Assembly: GCF_008831285.2 (NCBI RefSeq)
Contig: NC_045141.1
Location: forward strand, 13,998,106-14,062,105
Source of the DNA: Nymphaea colorata
Taxonomy: Eukaryota > Streptophyta > Magnoliopsida > Nymphaeales > Nymphaeaceae
DNA: 64,000 bases
Direction of reading: 5' to 3'
Shown here: in pieces, positions 25,001-37,419 of the stretch
Position numbering within the stretch: position 1 is the first letter of the stretch
Layout of the letters: each line of letters opens with the position of its first letter
Translations under genes and position numbers: made by a program
Notes under the pieces: model-generated
The model's database searches: none
Told to the model about the DNA's origin: nothing
What the model saw: the letters and a program-made list of their open reading frames with translations, nothing else

Positions 25001-27416
25001 ACTGATTGATTATTGTTTACTTAGAATGGCGATTCTCGAAATTTGGGCGATGTAAAAGCCAGAGTTGCTGATGACTCACTGGATAAGTCAAAGATTTGGA
25101 AGCTTACTGAAATCAGTGAACCAACACAATGTCGCTCACTAAGGCTTCCTGAGAACCTAAGAGCTAGCAAGGTAGGATTACCTACTATGAGGTATATGCT
25201 TACAATATTGGCGGCAGATCATGCAAAAATCTGATGCCATTCTTTAGTTTGTCTATGGATTGGTTATTGCAGCCAATATTTACAGCTTTATATCTGAACA
25301 TCAATGGTTATGGTGAAGGATAGAATGTAGGTCTTGAGGTAGTATTTACTATTTACACAATTCATGGAGACATGTTGCAACTTGCAAACCTTCTATAATT
25401 CTATTATTGAATTCTCCCAATTAAAAGTCAATCCTAGGGTTGAAGGCAGAGATAGGCTCCTATTTAATTATTTGGGCGGTTGCACATTTATTCTTGAAAG
25501 TGAAGTGTTAACTTTTTAAGAATGGGCAAATAAATTGTTAACCAAGAAATGACTTCCCCTACTTAATGATATATTTTACCAAACCATGTTTATAAATGTA
25601 GGTCGTGGTTTTTTTTATTGGCGAGGCATGTGGTTCTTCTTAGGTATCAATTGGAAAGATTGTTTTCTTAGGAAAGTATCTGGGATTCAAAAAAATTAAT
25701 AAAATACGAAAAGTAGTGGAAATAATTATCAGCTTTCTATTGATTTTGTTATGTTACGTTAATAAAAATTCAAAATAATTATTAAAATGGTAAATGAAAC
25801 TACAAGACAAAATATGGTAAAAAGAATATTTAAATCTTGTGGAAATTTTGTCATATATTTGTATGAAATTGAAATTGGCATAAAATGTCAAAGTATCAAT
25901 ATAAATACACATTTTCTTCAATTTCTTCCTGTTTGGTGATATTATTGCAATTTTTTTAAAATATAGCTGGTATTTATGTCTATGGACTGAACTTTTTTTA
26001 TTGGGAACTTTTCATTGTCTTTATTCTACACTTATTTAGCTTCCTTAATTTGGTCCTATCTATGGTTACTGCTTACATGTGCAATGAAGGTCCTATGGTC
26101 TTTGCATGCCTTGATCCTTGTTCCATTTGGATTTGTTCTTTTTACGGCACCTGCACTTCCGAAAGCAAGAAGACAGATCTCCAAACAAAGAAAAAAAGCT
26201 AAATTTTACTGTGCCAGGACCTCAGGATTTTGGCATGCCGCTGGCATGAAACTCCAGTAGATCAAGTCTTCAGCTTCACATTATATCTTGAAAGCAAATT
26301 TTACGTGCTTGGATCTGGTAATTTGTTGAACAAGACAATCTATTGAATATAGACTAAGCTGGCTTAGCCAATGCTTAAAGAGCACCATGACATGGTGTAT
26401 TACTCTTTATCATATGCAAGAAGAGAAGAATGTAGATGGTACAGAATGTCTTCTTCTATAAGGGGTTAGATTCTGTTTGTACATGGTGGTTACTTTCTTT
26501 TTGGAGGTTTGATGTGAATGCATCTATAAACTGAAACTTCTCTGTGTCCCATATGGCTGTTTGCGTGAACTAAGCATCAGTACAATAATGGCATTTATGT
26601 TTGATTGGTTCATTGCTTGCACTTGCCTCTTGTTCAGATAGACTAGTGGTTTGTATCTTGCTTGCTACAAGATGGTTTTTAAGCTGCACTGGGATAACAA
26701 ATTTAAACCTAGATAGTGGAAAATGTGTTCATGCAGCATGATGAGAAACCTAGATACTATCGCATTGAACAAAAAGACCAAGGAAGAAGACACCTAAATG
26801 TGGATCCTGCCCATTAGGATGGGATCGACTAACAGTGATTGACCTGCCAAGTCTCCAGAAAATAATCTTCATAAACAGATGCCTCTGATGCGACCTGAGC
26901 CACTAAAAGCCTGAGCTGATCAGGCCAACAAACCATCTTTCACGGTTTCACCAGTAGTTCCCCTAGTTCCACCCTATATTTTGAGATCATAAGAAAAAGG
27001 GATATGTAATTACTCCAATACTGGGAAACCAATCATCTCTTTTGGAACCTTCTATTTACTTAGGTAGCAGAAAGGTGCTTTTGCTACCAAGAAAGCGAAC
27101 AGTCAGATGACTCGGATCACAACTTCTGAATGAGCTTTTTTTTTTTTTTGTAAGTAGCTAATCTTTATGTTTCGAGCTAGATCAAGTAAATGCCTCTTTC
27201 TCATGCTTGCCGTCACTTCTCGTGGTCGCTACCTATTTTGACTGTGAAGATCACTTAGTCTTGAAGGCTCGTCAGGGGCCTGACGCCTGTTCTAATTGAG
27301 TGAGTGAGATCCAGTCCAATCATAGTAGCATCACATCTGCAAGAGAGGTTTTCCACTTGCTTGCTTCATTTCTGACTACTAGGCATTTGAGTTGTTTATT
27401 TCCTTCACTTGCCAGT

Positions 27417-27466
<50 letters not shown>

Positions 27467-30400
27467 TACATATATATATATATATATATATAGAGCGAGA
27501 GAGAGAGAGAGAGAGAGAGACAGAGACAGAGAAGCATGAGGGCACCAATCATGAACAGTTTGATCTATCTGTTTGGACAGCTTAAAATTTGCCAGTTAAG
27601 CAACTTGTCATGGTTTTATATGCTAATGAATTCCAATGAAGTCAAATTATGTTGGGAGCAAGGAAACCTAAGATGAGCTAGTTAAGCAACTTGCCATGGT
27701 TTTATGCTAATAAATTCCAGTGAAGTTAAATTATGTTGGGAGCAAGAAACCTAAGATGAGCTTCGTGCATTTGCTTCCTGTTTTGATATCATTTTCATTG
27801 TGAAATATAAGAAATTATATCTTCATTCTCTCATTAAATGATTTGTCTTCGCGACAGTATCTGTGTAGAACACTTTAGACAAGTTATTTCCCTTGCAATT
27901 GTTTTGGTTCTGATCGTCCTTGTAATGACTGCAGATATCAAGGCTAATTTACACTAATTCAGGTATTGCCCTTCTGGCACTAGCGTCCAATGCCTTTCAT
28001 CTGCTCTGGAAATGGCAGCGTAATGACCGGAACACTAGTGGAAAGGTAAAAAATTTGCAGAAGACAAAAACTAACTACCTCCTCGATAGTATTTTCTATG
28101 TGCATATTTCCTTAGATTTTTCTCCTTATGCAGGCAACAGCAAGTATCCCACCTCAACTATGGCAACCACCAAGTGGCATCATGATGACTAATGATGTAA
28201 CAGATACAAATCCTGAAGAAGCTGTTCCTTGCTTTGCACTGTCCAAAAATGATTCATATGTCATGTCAGCTTCAGGTGGAAAAATTTCTCTGTTCAATAT
28301 GATGACATTCAAGGTAAGCTAAATAGAGGATGTGCCCAGTTTACATTTTCAGTCGAACATATATTGATTGTTACCTGCATTTACAATGTGCAGACAATGA
28401 CAACTTTCATGCCACCACCTCCAGCAGCAACATTTCTGGCGTTCCACCCACAGGATAACAACATCATTGCTATTGGCATGGATGACTCCACCATCCAGAT
28501 TTATAATGTTCGAGTAGATGAGGTAATACATAACAATCAATAAATAACCCTCTTCTTTGTCTGTTGAAGTATTCTAAAAGCATTATCATGATTCAGGTGA
28601 AAAGCAAACTCAAAGGCCATTCCAAAAGAATCACTGGCCTTGCATTCTCAAACTCTTTGAACGTTTTGGTGTCATCAGGAGCTGATGCTCAGGTAACAAG
28701 GTTTTCTCCTTTGAATATACAGGCTCTCATAATCTGAATGCATTTTCTGTAAGCCTTCTTGCTGGCCAGGGTGCACATAGACATATTTAATATTTACAGA
28801 AATATTGGTTCCACCATTTGTACCACCTGCACTTTCTCCTTCCATTGTGGTTTCACAAGGGTGATCAGTTTTCTTCTCCACCTGCAGATATGTGTTTGGG
28901 GAACAGATGGATGGGAAAAGCAAAGAAGCAGATCATTGCAGGTCCCTGCTGGCCGGACACCAGCTCCACTGGCAGAAACTCGTGTGCAATTTCACCAGGA
29001 TCAAACACATTTCTTAGTTGTTCATGAGACACAGATAGCTATTTATGAAACAACAAAATTGGAATGTGTAAAACAGGTATTGTCATAGTCCTGTGCGATT
29101 TTCTTTGCCAATCAGTCATTTTTGCTAATTTTTTTATTGAACTTTTGTCTGCAGTGGATTCCACGAGAATCGTCTGCCCCTATATCCCATGCTACATTCT
29201 CTTGTGACAGCCAGTTGGTGTACGTTACCTTTGTAGATTCAGCAATATGTGTGTTTAATGCTGCAAATTTGAGATTAAGATGTCGAATTAATCCAGCAGC
29301 CTATCTTTCCGCTAATGCCAGGTAAGCTTTTTTTCCATGTTGTCATTATAATGTTTTAGAGATCTGGATAATTCAGCTCTTCTTTGTCTCTCTTCTCTCT
29401 CTCCCTCTCTCGCACACACACACAAAGGACTTTTTTCTTATCCAGGAGAAGTTAAAGGCACTTAGTTCCTTTTGTATGACTAAGGGAAATATGGGCATGC
29501 AGCCTGAGATTTTTAAAAAGAATATCATACAAATTACCAGATTTTTGGGTGCAACTTCCAAGCACTAGCATTTTGTCTAAATACATGTCTGATTGTCTAA
29601 ATACATGTCTGATGGATGATTATGCCGTTTGCATAGACGATTTCTTTCACGTCATATTGGAAGCCCTTGGCTATTGCATTTGCCTTTTCTTGGTTTCATC
29701 AAGGGAGGTTCTTGAATGCCTTTCCCAGCTTTTGTCTTATTTTATTGGCAGAACTTATCCTCCTGCTGCATACTTTTCTTTGTTGCCTCATAATCTCCCT
29801 ATGATTTATACCTTTTTCATGCCTTGCTCCTCTGGCGCTTCCTTCTCCCACCTAGACACCTCCATGTTCTTGGAACTTTTTTCGTGGTCCCCTACAGCCA
29901 TTTGCCTGCCAACTTTCCTTCTTTCTCATAATGCTTATTGATTTGCCTTCGGGATGCCTTTTGATACTCAAGGAATGTGAAAGCAAGCAGATTGAGGAAG
30001 AAGCCTGTCAGCATATGTATGACTAATCAAAACATTTGCCGGAAAGAAATTGTGGATCTTTTCTTTGGAAAAAGCAGTATCACAAAGTAATCGAAATATG
30101 AATATTTTTTAGACTTGGGAATCAAATTGTTCCAATTGATCGGCAATGAGCATATAATAATACTATTCACCAACTAATATTTTCTAATTTGTTGAACCAA
30201 GAAAAACATTCTTATTTTTGTTGGAATTATACATGTTAGAACTAAGGATGAAAATTGGCATCAGTATCTTAAAATTCACAGAAAAAAACATTCCTTGGTA
30301 ACACCATCATATGCTTGATTAAATGATTGCATGAGCAAGCAAAATTCTGAATGCCTCGATTAACCAAAAAAAAAAAAGTTTTTGTTTCTAAAAGTTTATG

Positions 30401-31527
30401 CATCTTAGTGTTTTAACCATTATCCTTCACTTCAGTTAAATAGGTCAGTAACTTATGGACATCTCAAGCTTTTAATTGTAGAAAATATGTTGCCTCTTAG
30501 TGAATGTCCAATTATCTTGCCCACAGCCTGCTTGGAGAAGCATGGTTCTCTTAGTATGAACAGTTACCTGCTTTCGGCTTCTAAAAGTGGCTTAGGACAA
30601 GCTAGTTCTTGGTGATACTTAAAAAGCTTTAGGTGCACATTACTTAATACCCATTGAAACACCTTTCTGCATTACAAGAGAAAGGCTTTTCAAGGCTGCT
30701 AATCTGTGCATTTAGGTAGTGTTTGATAGGTGAAGACATTTCTCCCCTGCATAAGTTTTGGCTATCGTAAACTTTACCATATTCAAATGGATAAAGGGAA
30801 GAAGTTTGTTTTGCATAATATTACTCCTCAATTGGTCCGATCAATTAGTGAGTCCTTTTCATCATGCTTGCTTCATAATGAAGGATATTGAGGAACTAAG
30901 TTATTTCTCTGCATTAATGTCCCTAAGCACGAAAATTACCTTATCTTCCTTATTGTTGTTTTGCTGTTCTGTCAGTATTCTACATGGATCACTTATAATC
31001 AAAATGAATGTTCAAGTTTCTAGTGCAGAGGGATAATTTGCTTGAATTTAGCTTAAGTATGATCCTTATTTGAACTATTTGCTACTTTCCCATGCATGTC
31101 TAATTTTCAGTAAAGCCACATCTGAACCCCCCACTGTATCCCATGTCTGCATAATGATCATGTCCTTGATGCGTTTGCAAGTTTACACAATTCCTTGATT
31201 ATGGTTGAATTGACTACACTGATAAATTGATCACCCAATGTAGGCCTGCTAACATTCTTTGTTTTACAACTTTTGGCTTTCTAAATTGATAAAATAATAT
31301 TCTTTTGCAGTTCCACTGTTTATCCCCTTGTCATTGCTGCACATCCATCCGAACCAAGCCAGTTTGCAGTTGGCCTAACAGATGGAGGGGTTCATGTCTT
31401 GGAGCCACTTGAGTCAGAAGGAAAGTGGGGCAGCAATCCACCAGCTGAGAATGGTTCTGCCAGCACCATGTCTGCTGCTCCATCTGCGGCAGCAACTGGG
31501 TCCACAATAGACCAGCCGCAGAGATGA
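19033..31527 (+). CDS. TPL: TOPLESS-family transcriptional corepressor, 25 coding exons
   Basis: It encodes 1137 residues, the normal TPL/TPR length. Exons: 19033-19112, 19226-19405, 19610-19723, 19891-20049, 21445-21622, 21690-21813, 21932-22047, 22178-22343, 23124-23233, 23320-23389, 23479-23552, 23681-23776, 23851-23946, 24039-24166, 24252-24486, 24583-24747, 24829-24915, 25025-25171, 27935-28045, 28134-28313, 28394-28522, 28597-28692, 28888-29076, 29155-29321, 31311-31527. All junctions are GT-AG and keep frame. The N-terminus (MSSLSRELVFLILQFLDEEK) is the LisH motif, followed by CTLH to about residue 92; this part binds EAR (LxLxL) motifs of repressors such as Aux/IAA and JAZ. A Pro-rich linker (about 180-345) with KHPRTPP and SKRTRP precedes two WD40 propellers. 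It acts in the nucleus in auxin, jasmonate and meristem repression. Intron 8 holds a small transposon; intron 18 is 2.8 kb. Confidence 0.97.
22433..23065. mobile_element. hAT-like non-autonomous element in TOPLESS intron 8
   Basis: The element is 633 bp. The left end CTATGTCACAT and right end ATGTGACATAG are perfect 11-bp inverted repeats, followed inward by GTACCC/GGGTAC-rich arms. It is flanked by a perfect 8-bp direct repeat CTTCCTGT (22425-22432 and 23066-23073), the target-duplication length typical of hAT transposons. It encodes no transposase. It sits between the exon ending at 22343 and the exon starting at 23124 and leaves both splice sites intact. Confidence 0.88.
27417..27531. repeat. 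Compound (CT)n(AC)n(AT)n(GA)n microsatellite
   Basis: CT repeats (27417-27449), AC repeats, AT repeats (to about 27492) and GA repeats follow one another in TOPLESS intron 18. The CT and GA arms are complementary around an AT centre, so the tract can fold into a hairpin. Confidence 0.9.
27594..27762 (+). repeat. 86-bp tandem duplication in TOPLESS intron 18
   Basis: The unit starting AGTTAAGCAACTT at 27594 recurs at 27680 with few changes and small deletions. Non-coding. Confidence 0.85.
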
Positions 31528-32358
31528 CCAAAATTGTGGAAGTTTTTGGTCTATTCTTCGCCTTTCTAAATTCAAATGGGTGGGGGATATAGCTCATCAA
31601 TCTTCTTATATAGCATTTATTTATAGGGCATATTATTGGGGGATAGGGATATTGCTGTTTAGGCAGTCTTTTTTTCCTTCTTTCCTGGTCCTTTCAATTT
31701 TTTTTCGCTTTTCTTTTTCTCCGGGCAACTAGCTCCGCACGGCTTACTAAAGGGGAAGATGGTGTCGTTGCTGGGTTCCGTTCTTTGTTGCTTGGGTTTG
31801 ATGGCATGTTGTATTATTTGTAGTAGAACATTCAGCTTAGCTATAAGAAGCTTTCATGTCATCTTCCTCTTCTCCGTGTGGTGGTGAGCACCGGTTATTA
31901 TCTAAGAATCATCCTCAGGCTTGTGCAGTGTAACTTGTTATCACGCATCGATCCATGGATGTTCCGGTGGTGGCTGGAATTTTACAGATCTTCTAAGTCC
32001 CTTTTTGTGTTAATAATTTGATTTGGCTCTTTGAAGTCAAACTAAGAGGTGGTAATTGCATGTCCGCATCAGATGTCAGTGCAAGCTTTCTTAAATACTT
32101 TCCCTTTTTTCTTCACAAATAAGAGCAATAGGTCATGCAAGTTCGTATACATGTGACCAATCAAGTGAGACTATTTTAAGTCATTCTGAAACATAAACGT
32201 TATCGAATACGGTATGAGCAGCTGACTTGTAAGGTGGTTTTTTAGTGAAGATAGTGATGATCTTTTTGAAGAGACATGAAATGCTATTATAACAAGTAGA
32301 GAACGACGACTCATGAAGCGTTTTTTTTTAATTGAGATGGTGATGATATTCTCTGTGC

Positions 32359-32417
<59 letters not shown>
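32359..32417. repeat. (GT)n(GA)n compound microsatellite
   Basis: GT repeats to about 32383, then GA repeats to 32417. Confidence 0.95.
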
Positions 32418-32420
<3 letters not shown>

Positions 32421-32909
32421 TTTTGTCACCATTTGATCCCTACCTATGTAGCCCATGTGGTCCTAACTTGAATTTTCTTTATGAAAGTTTATCAGGAAGA
32501 CAGTATTCTTGCTTAGGGAATTTACCTTTTACTTGTGAGGGTTAACATGCTGCAGACTGCAGTGTAATCAAGACAAAACCTCGTCAACCGGCACCACCAT
32601 AACCTTCGGCGGCTCTTTTAGAGGCGGGCCTGTTCTAATTAATAGGTGACACTTGTCTCGAAAAAAAATGCATTTGCTTTTGTTCCAAAAGCAGAAGCAA
32701 GCACATCTGTTGGTATAGTGAAATATAACCCGAAATGTTTATTGTTGCTCCAGGCAGTTTCAGGTTCGGGAATTTTTTTCGTCGTCCAAGTTGGCATCAA
32801 GGACTAGCGGACTAATCCGTCACCATTATCAATTCCACAATAACTTCACATGAAACGTCCCCAAGTTGAAGAAGGTTATTGTAAGATGTTAGGCCTCTTA
32901 CCACAGTAT

Positions 32910-33063
32910 GGGGTTGTTTGGGAACAGTAATATTATGTTACTGCCTCATGTATTTAACTGGTTAGATTCAATGGACACTTTAAAAGTGTTACATGAATCT
33001 GTCTTATTTTTTGGGGCAGATACATAAAACAGTAACATATTGTTACTATTGCCAAACAGCCCC
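32910..33063. mobile_element. MITE-like element, 154 bp
   Basis: The left end GGGGTTGTTTGGGAACAGTA and the reverse complement of the right end, GGGGCTGTTTGGCAATAGTA, form long imperfect inverted repeats that continue through GTTACTG. The interior is non-coding. No clear target duplication is seen. Confidence 0.65.
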
Positions 33064-34735
33064 TGGCTTATGGGCTTCAGGTGGGTAAGGTTGTCACTTA
33101 TGTGAATCTGAACTATGTGAATCTGAACTAGTCTAGCTTTTCTTTTCCAAGATGGATCTGGTGTGGCACATGTTGTAAATGCAACTCTGTTTGGGATCAG
33201 GTTTGCTAAATAATGATTTGCCTTCAGTTTGAGTTTCTTTTAATGATATAGTAAAAATCTATTTAAAGAATTTGATGTCGCCAACAGGATGGCAAGAAAA
33301 GAATGATCATCAAGATTCAGTAATACTTATGACAAGGACGATGACTGTAACAGAAGTCGATTTCGTGCCATTCAATTTCAAATTAATGTCTCGAATGAGG
33401 ATTGAATCCACCGCAATTGCACAAGTAGTTCAATTGTATTCTAACAGTAAAATGTAGATGTTTTTTTTTTTTCAAAATTATTACTGGATTCATGCAATGT
33501 CCAATGGTAAAGACCAATAGATTCACCCATGGATCAGTTTATTCACATGAGCGTAAAACTTCAAGAATTTTAACTGGATTTTTGTTCCTGACATGATCTT
33601 CAGTTTCTAGGTTTTCAACTACAAGGATTACATGTCCACGGTTAAATGTTTAAAAAGAAGCTAGGCATCTTATTTACTTTAAGATCTACTTGCACTTCTC
33701 ATGCAATGAACATTGGACAGAGTGTGTTCTCCAAAAGCATGCACAAATGGACTAGTGATTTTTCAGATTATTGAAGCAAAGTCCTGGAACTAGAATCGGA
33801 GAAGAAGGAGCAGAGTTAACAGGCAAGGATCTAGCTGAGATCGGTTATACGTAAAGCTAAATCGCTGATTGAACGCTTCAGCATGATTTGAAAAACGTGA
33901 TTTTGCAAGCAAACCATCAAAAGGCGACAAGAGAGATTGCTAATCGCGATGCTTAAAAGAGTAAAATTAATACGTATGCACCATAACAATCAAACGAAAA
34001 GAATTCAAAAATCGAACTTATGCTTATGTTCGTAACATTACATAGTTATTATTTTTAGTCAAACAGAGTTTCTGATTCTCGTTTTCTATATATATATATA
34101 TATATTAAAGAATGAAGCGGTTTCCTGAAAATTGTTGCGGAATAGGAAGCGGGTGAATTTTGGACCATAACAACCGTGGAGGATAGATGTAACAGAATCC
34201 CGCTGAGATCTTTCCGCATGAGGCTTTATCTGATCTGAATTCCGAATTGGATGCAGATAGTCTGAACTTTGAATCAAGGGTCCCAAATTTCGATGAAATG
34301 AAACTCCAAAAATAAAAAAACCATTACAACCAACTTTAACTTTTCAGATGGATACATTATCCTCGTAGCGAACTAGTAAGAGGAAAGAGCGACATTCAAG
34401 ACGCTAGATCGACATTCAACTCGTCACTCGTAAAGTCTGATGGTCGGACACTCTCAACTCAAGACATGGATCCAGATTCTACTAGGATTCAAGTGCATTA
34501 CTAACTACTAAGCCTGTGTCCAATTATTAATAAATCTTTTACAAAAGTACATAACTTTTGGTCGTATAAAAAATCCAAGCTTAAGCTTGAATTGCTTTCA
34601 TCTAACCCTCTTACTTTTTATATGTAATTCAAGTGGTTAAATAACAATTTGCATATATCTTTGCTATACCACCAAAAAGTCGATGATGTTTCTGTAAATT
34701 ACTCCAACCATTAGTAGGTTCATGGTTGGAGCAAT

Positions 34736-34738
<3 letters not shown>

Positions 34739-34780
<42 letters not shown>
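34739..34780. repeat. (GA)n microsatellite
   Basis: An uninterrupted GA run of about 42 bp. Confidence 0.95.
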
Positions 34781-34782
<2 letters not shown>

Positions 34783-35233
34783 TCAAAATAGCAGAAGCAG
34801 AATTGCAAGTATATGTCAAACAAAAATGACAAAAACAGAATTTACAATTTTGAAAACATGACCTTGTGGACTACTTTGGAAAACATACCAATTGATTCAA
34901 CAGAACTAACAGCTAATTAACAAAGCACAAGAAGTTTAGCAAGCAAGTCAGTTTCAGCACTAAACAGGGCCTTCCAGCTGCTTCGTAGGTCAATACATGA
35001 AGGCGGATCCAGAATATCTATCTATAATGGTCCAACCCTGATGTATTCACATGAACAGATGAATTTTACCACCCATACCTGCATACTGCACAAAATTTCT
35101 GAATACAATGATGGTGAATAACTGCACTACAAAAGTATGAGTGGACAATGCAATCGATCTGCAACAACAGCTGAAACTTCTACTTGCACCAAAGAATTAT
35201 TTTGTCCTTGCCACCACATGTTCATCTGAATGA

Positions 35234-37222
35234 TCACACAGGGACTCTTTTGGGTCGATATCGATCCAGAAACTGCAATGCACAGCCCAACCATCAAAAC
35301 ACACGCACACACACGTCATCTACCTTTTCAACCACATGCAGATGGAAAAGCAATTATTAAAGTTAAGTCAGACTTACTGATGAAATAAATGGTTGCTGGA
35401 ATAACCAACCAATAACAGGTATCCGCTGCAAGAAGACTGCAAGTGTTGGCCAGAAACCACTGTGGCAACAGAACGCATTAGCATTCCAAGTAAAATGAAG
35501 ATCTACAGCAACAGACAGAAACACTGCAAGTACCTGAAGAGTACGATGAACCCATATGATTCAAGGATCATGCCGATGATAGGCCATCCAATAAGAACCA
35601 AGAAGAAACCCAGACCGAAAGCAATTGTACCCTGACAAAACATTGTGTGATCGAGTGTAAGAAAAGGATATCAACAAGTTAAAAAACTTGATCAAAGCAT
35701 TACACCTTGTAATTCTGTCGTTTCATGAAGAACTGCATTGTGGACTTCAGTCCAATGGTTAACATCACTCCCGACAAGAAAAGTATCTGAAAATAATCAA
35801 ATAGATTTAACAGTTTAACCAACCTGAAAAGCAACAAATAAATATGACAGTTTAACCAACACAACACAACAGAAAAATGGGAAAATCAATTCAAGGCAAA
35901 GCTGCTTGATCAGACCTCATGCTCTACTTACATTTCCCATGGCTAGAAGTCCCTTGTCAAAGAAGAAGAGGACTCCCAAGAGGGAGAAAAAGATACCAAA
36001 CCCCGTCAATCCAAGCCCAATTTCTGTTGCACGAAAAGCAAAGATTACTCACGTAACATAGAGAAACAATAACAGAAATTAACAATTTCTGAAATGCATT
36101 CAGCTAAGTTTAATCAAAATGATAAAATTCAGTCCAAATAGAAGGAAATTTTCAAGTGGCAGGAAACGTCCAAAACGAGAATGATTATTCCTTATTGTAA
36201 AAGGGGAGACAAGGAAAAGAGAAGTCAGATCGTCTGCATACAAGTTATACAACAAAACTTCTACATACCCAACAAAGGTTACTCAAGGAATCTTTAGAAC
36301 TCATAAGGAGAAATCTAAAATCTTCTAAAAGTAACTTCAAGTGGTAATGGCTGAAAATTTGGAAATCAACTAAAACTTGTTTAACAGCTTTGCAAGTAAC
36401 ACAAAGCATATATGCACTGCCTCCACATACAGGGGAGAGAGCACACTGGACATTAACCTTTTGAGTGGCTTCTCTACTCTATTATTGAAATTGTATGGAC
36501 CATCTACACCAGCTACCACTAAACAAATACCAGGAATTGGCGTCTAAAGCAGAAAAAAACAAAACTGTTCATCATACACACTATTTATGAACCCTAAATA
36601 ATTCTTTAAAAAAAAAATCACGTGTTGTACCCCCAGTTTCGGACCTTTAGTGAAAATAATGTGCAAACGTTTTAACAAGTGTATGCATAATGATGATCCG
36701 GGTAATCAGATTCTACCACTACAGGGCTACTTGTTTGAGAAGAAGCCTAGTCCTTTTGAAGACTTTGTAATAAAAGCGTAAGGCCATAATTACTGGGTGA
36801 GTTGGCCCAGATATGTCCTGCTTGACATAAATAACTATATAAGCAATTAAGGGACCTAAATACATTTTTATCCTATTTTTTAGTTTCCAAATAACATGAT
36901 GGATTATGACCATAATGGCAAAGAAAAAAGAAGAATGAAACAAGAAAGTAAATGCTTCTCCAGTCTTAGTTCACTACAAAAAATGCACTTGCTTTTTCAT
37001 ATTCATGTTGGATTATATCACCATGCTATTTGAACCAAACACCTGCCATCTATAATATTTGCAAATATACAACCAATTATCCCATTTGATCCCTTGTACC
37101 AGCACCAAAAAGATAAAAATAAAGGCTGAGACACATGTAAACAACTAAACATATCAGCAATACTTTAGGTTAATAAGGTACATTCACATACTTTTCCGGT
37201 CATTCATCTCGAAGGAAACCAT
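35234..37222 (-). CDS. GOT1: GOT1-like Golgi vesicle transport protein
   Basis: Six coding exons on the minus strand: 37192-37222, 35932-36023, 35706-35786, 35534-35631, 35378-35459 and 35234-35272. They join in frame with GT-AG junctions to 140 residues, the usual length. The protein starts MVSFEMNDRKKIGLGLTGFG, the conserved GOT1 N-terminus, and ends DRYRPKRVPV. Four hydrophobic segments are visible: GLTGFGIFFSLLGVLFFF, the stretch around ILFLSGVMLTIGL, GTIAFGLGFFLVLIGWP, and FIVLFSGFWPTLAVFL. The family is a small tetraspanning ER/Golgi membrane protein acting in ER-to-Golgi traffic and vesicle fusion; in rice a GOT1B member is needed for COPII-dependent export of storage proteins. The strong acceptor TATCTATGCAG just before a 19-base leader (37223-37241) implies an intron in the 5' untranslated region whose upstream exon was not located. 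Confidence 0.95.
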
Positions 37223-37419
37223 CTTGCAGATGATTCACGAGCTGCATAGATATTAAAAAATCAGTTTAAAAAAATCAGTAGATATGCATATTCCAGTCAT
37301 GTAACAGCAGCAATAAAGACAAACGTACCAGTAAGAACAGAGCGTTACGTTTGCTCTAATTTGTGGTTACTTCCCTGCACTGCTAATGATGGCAGACCAA
37401 AATAAACCAATCATAAATT

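Larger units (their letters stand above)
31528..35233. other. Spacer between TOPLESS and GOT1
   Basis: The first several hundred bases are likely the TOPLESS 3' untranslated region. The rest is non-coding, with a (GT)n(GA)n tract (32359-32417), a 154-bp MITE-like element (32910-33063), a short AT tract (34088-34105) and a (GA)n tract (34739-34780). TOPLESS and GOT1 converge here. No further gene is visible. Confidence 0.6.

Noticed and set aside
29549-29941. 130-residue open frame in TOPLESS intron 24
   Set aside because: No recognisable domain on either strand. I considered an antisense Copia fragment but found no integrase or reverse-transcriptase motif.
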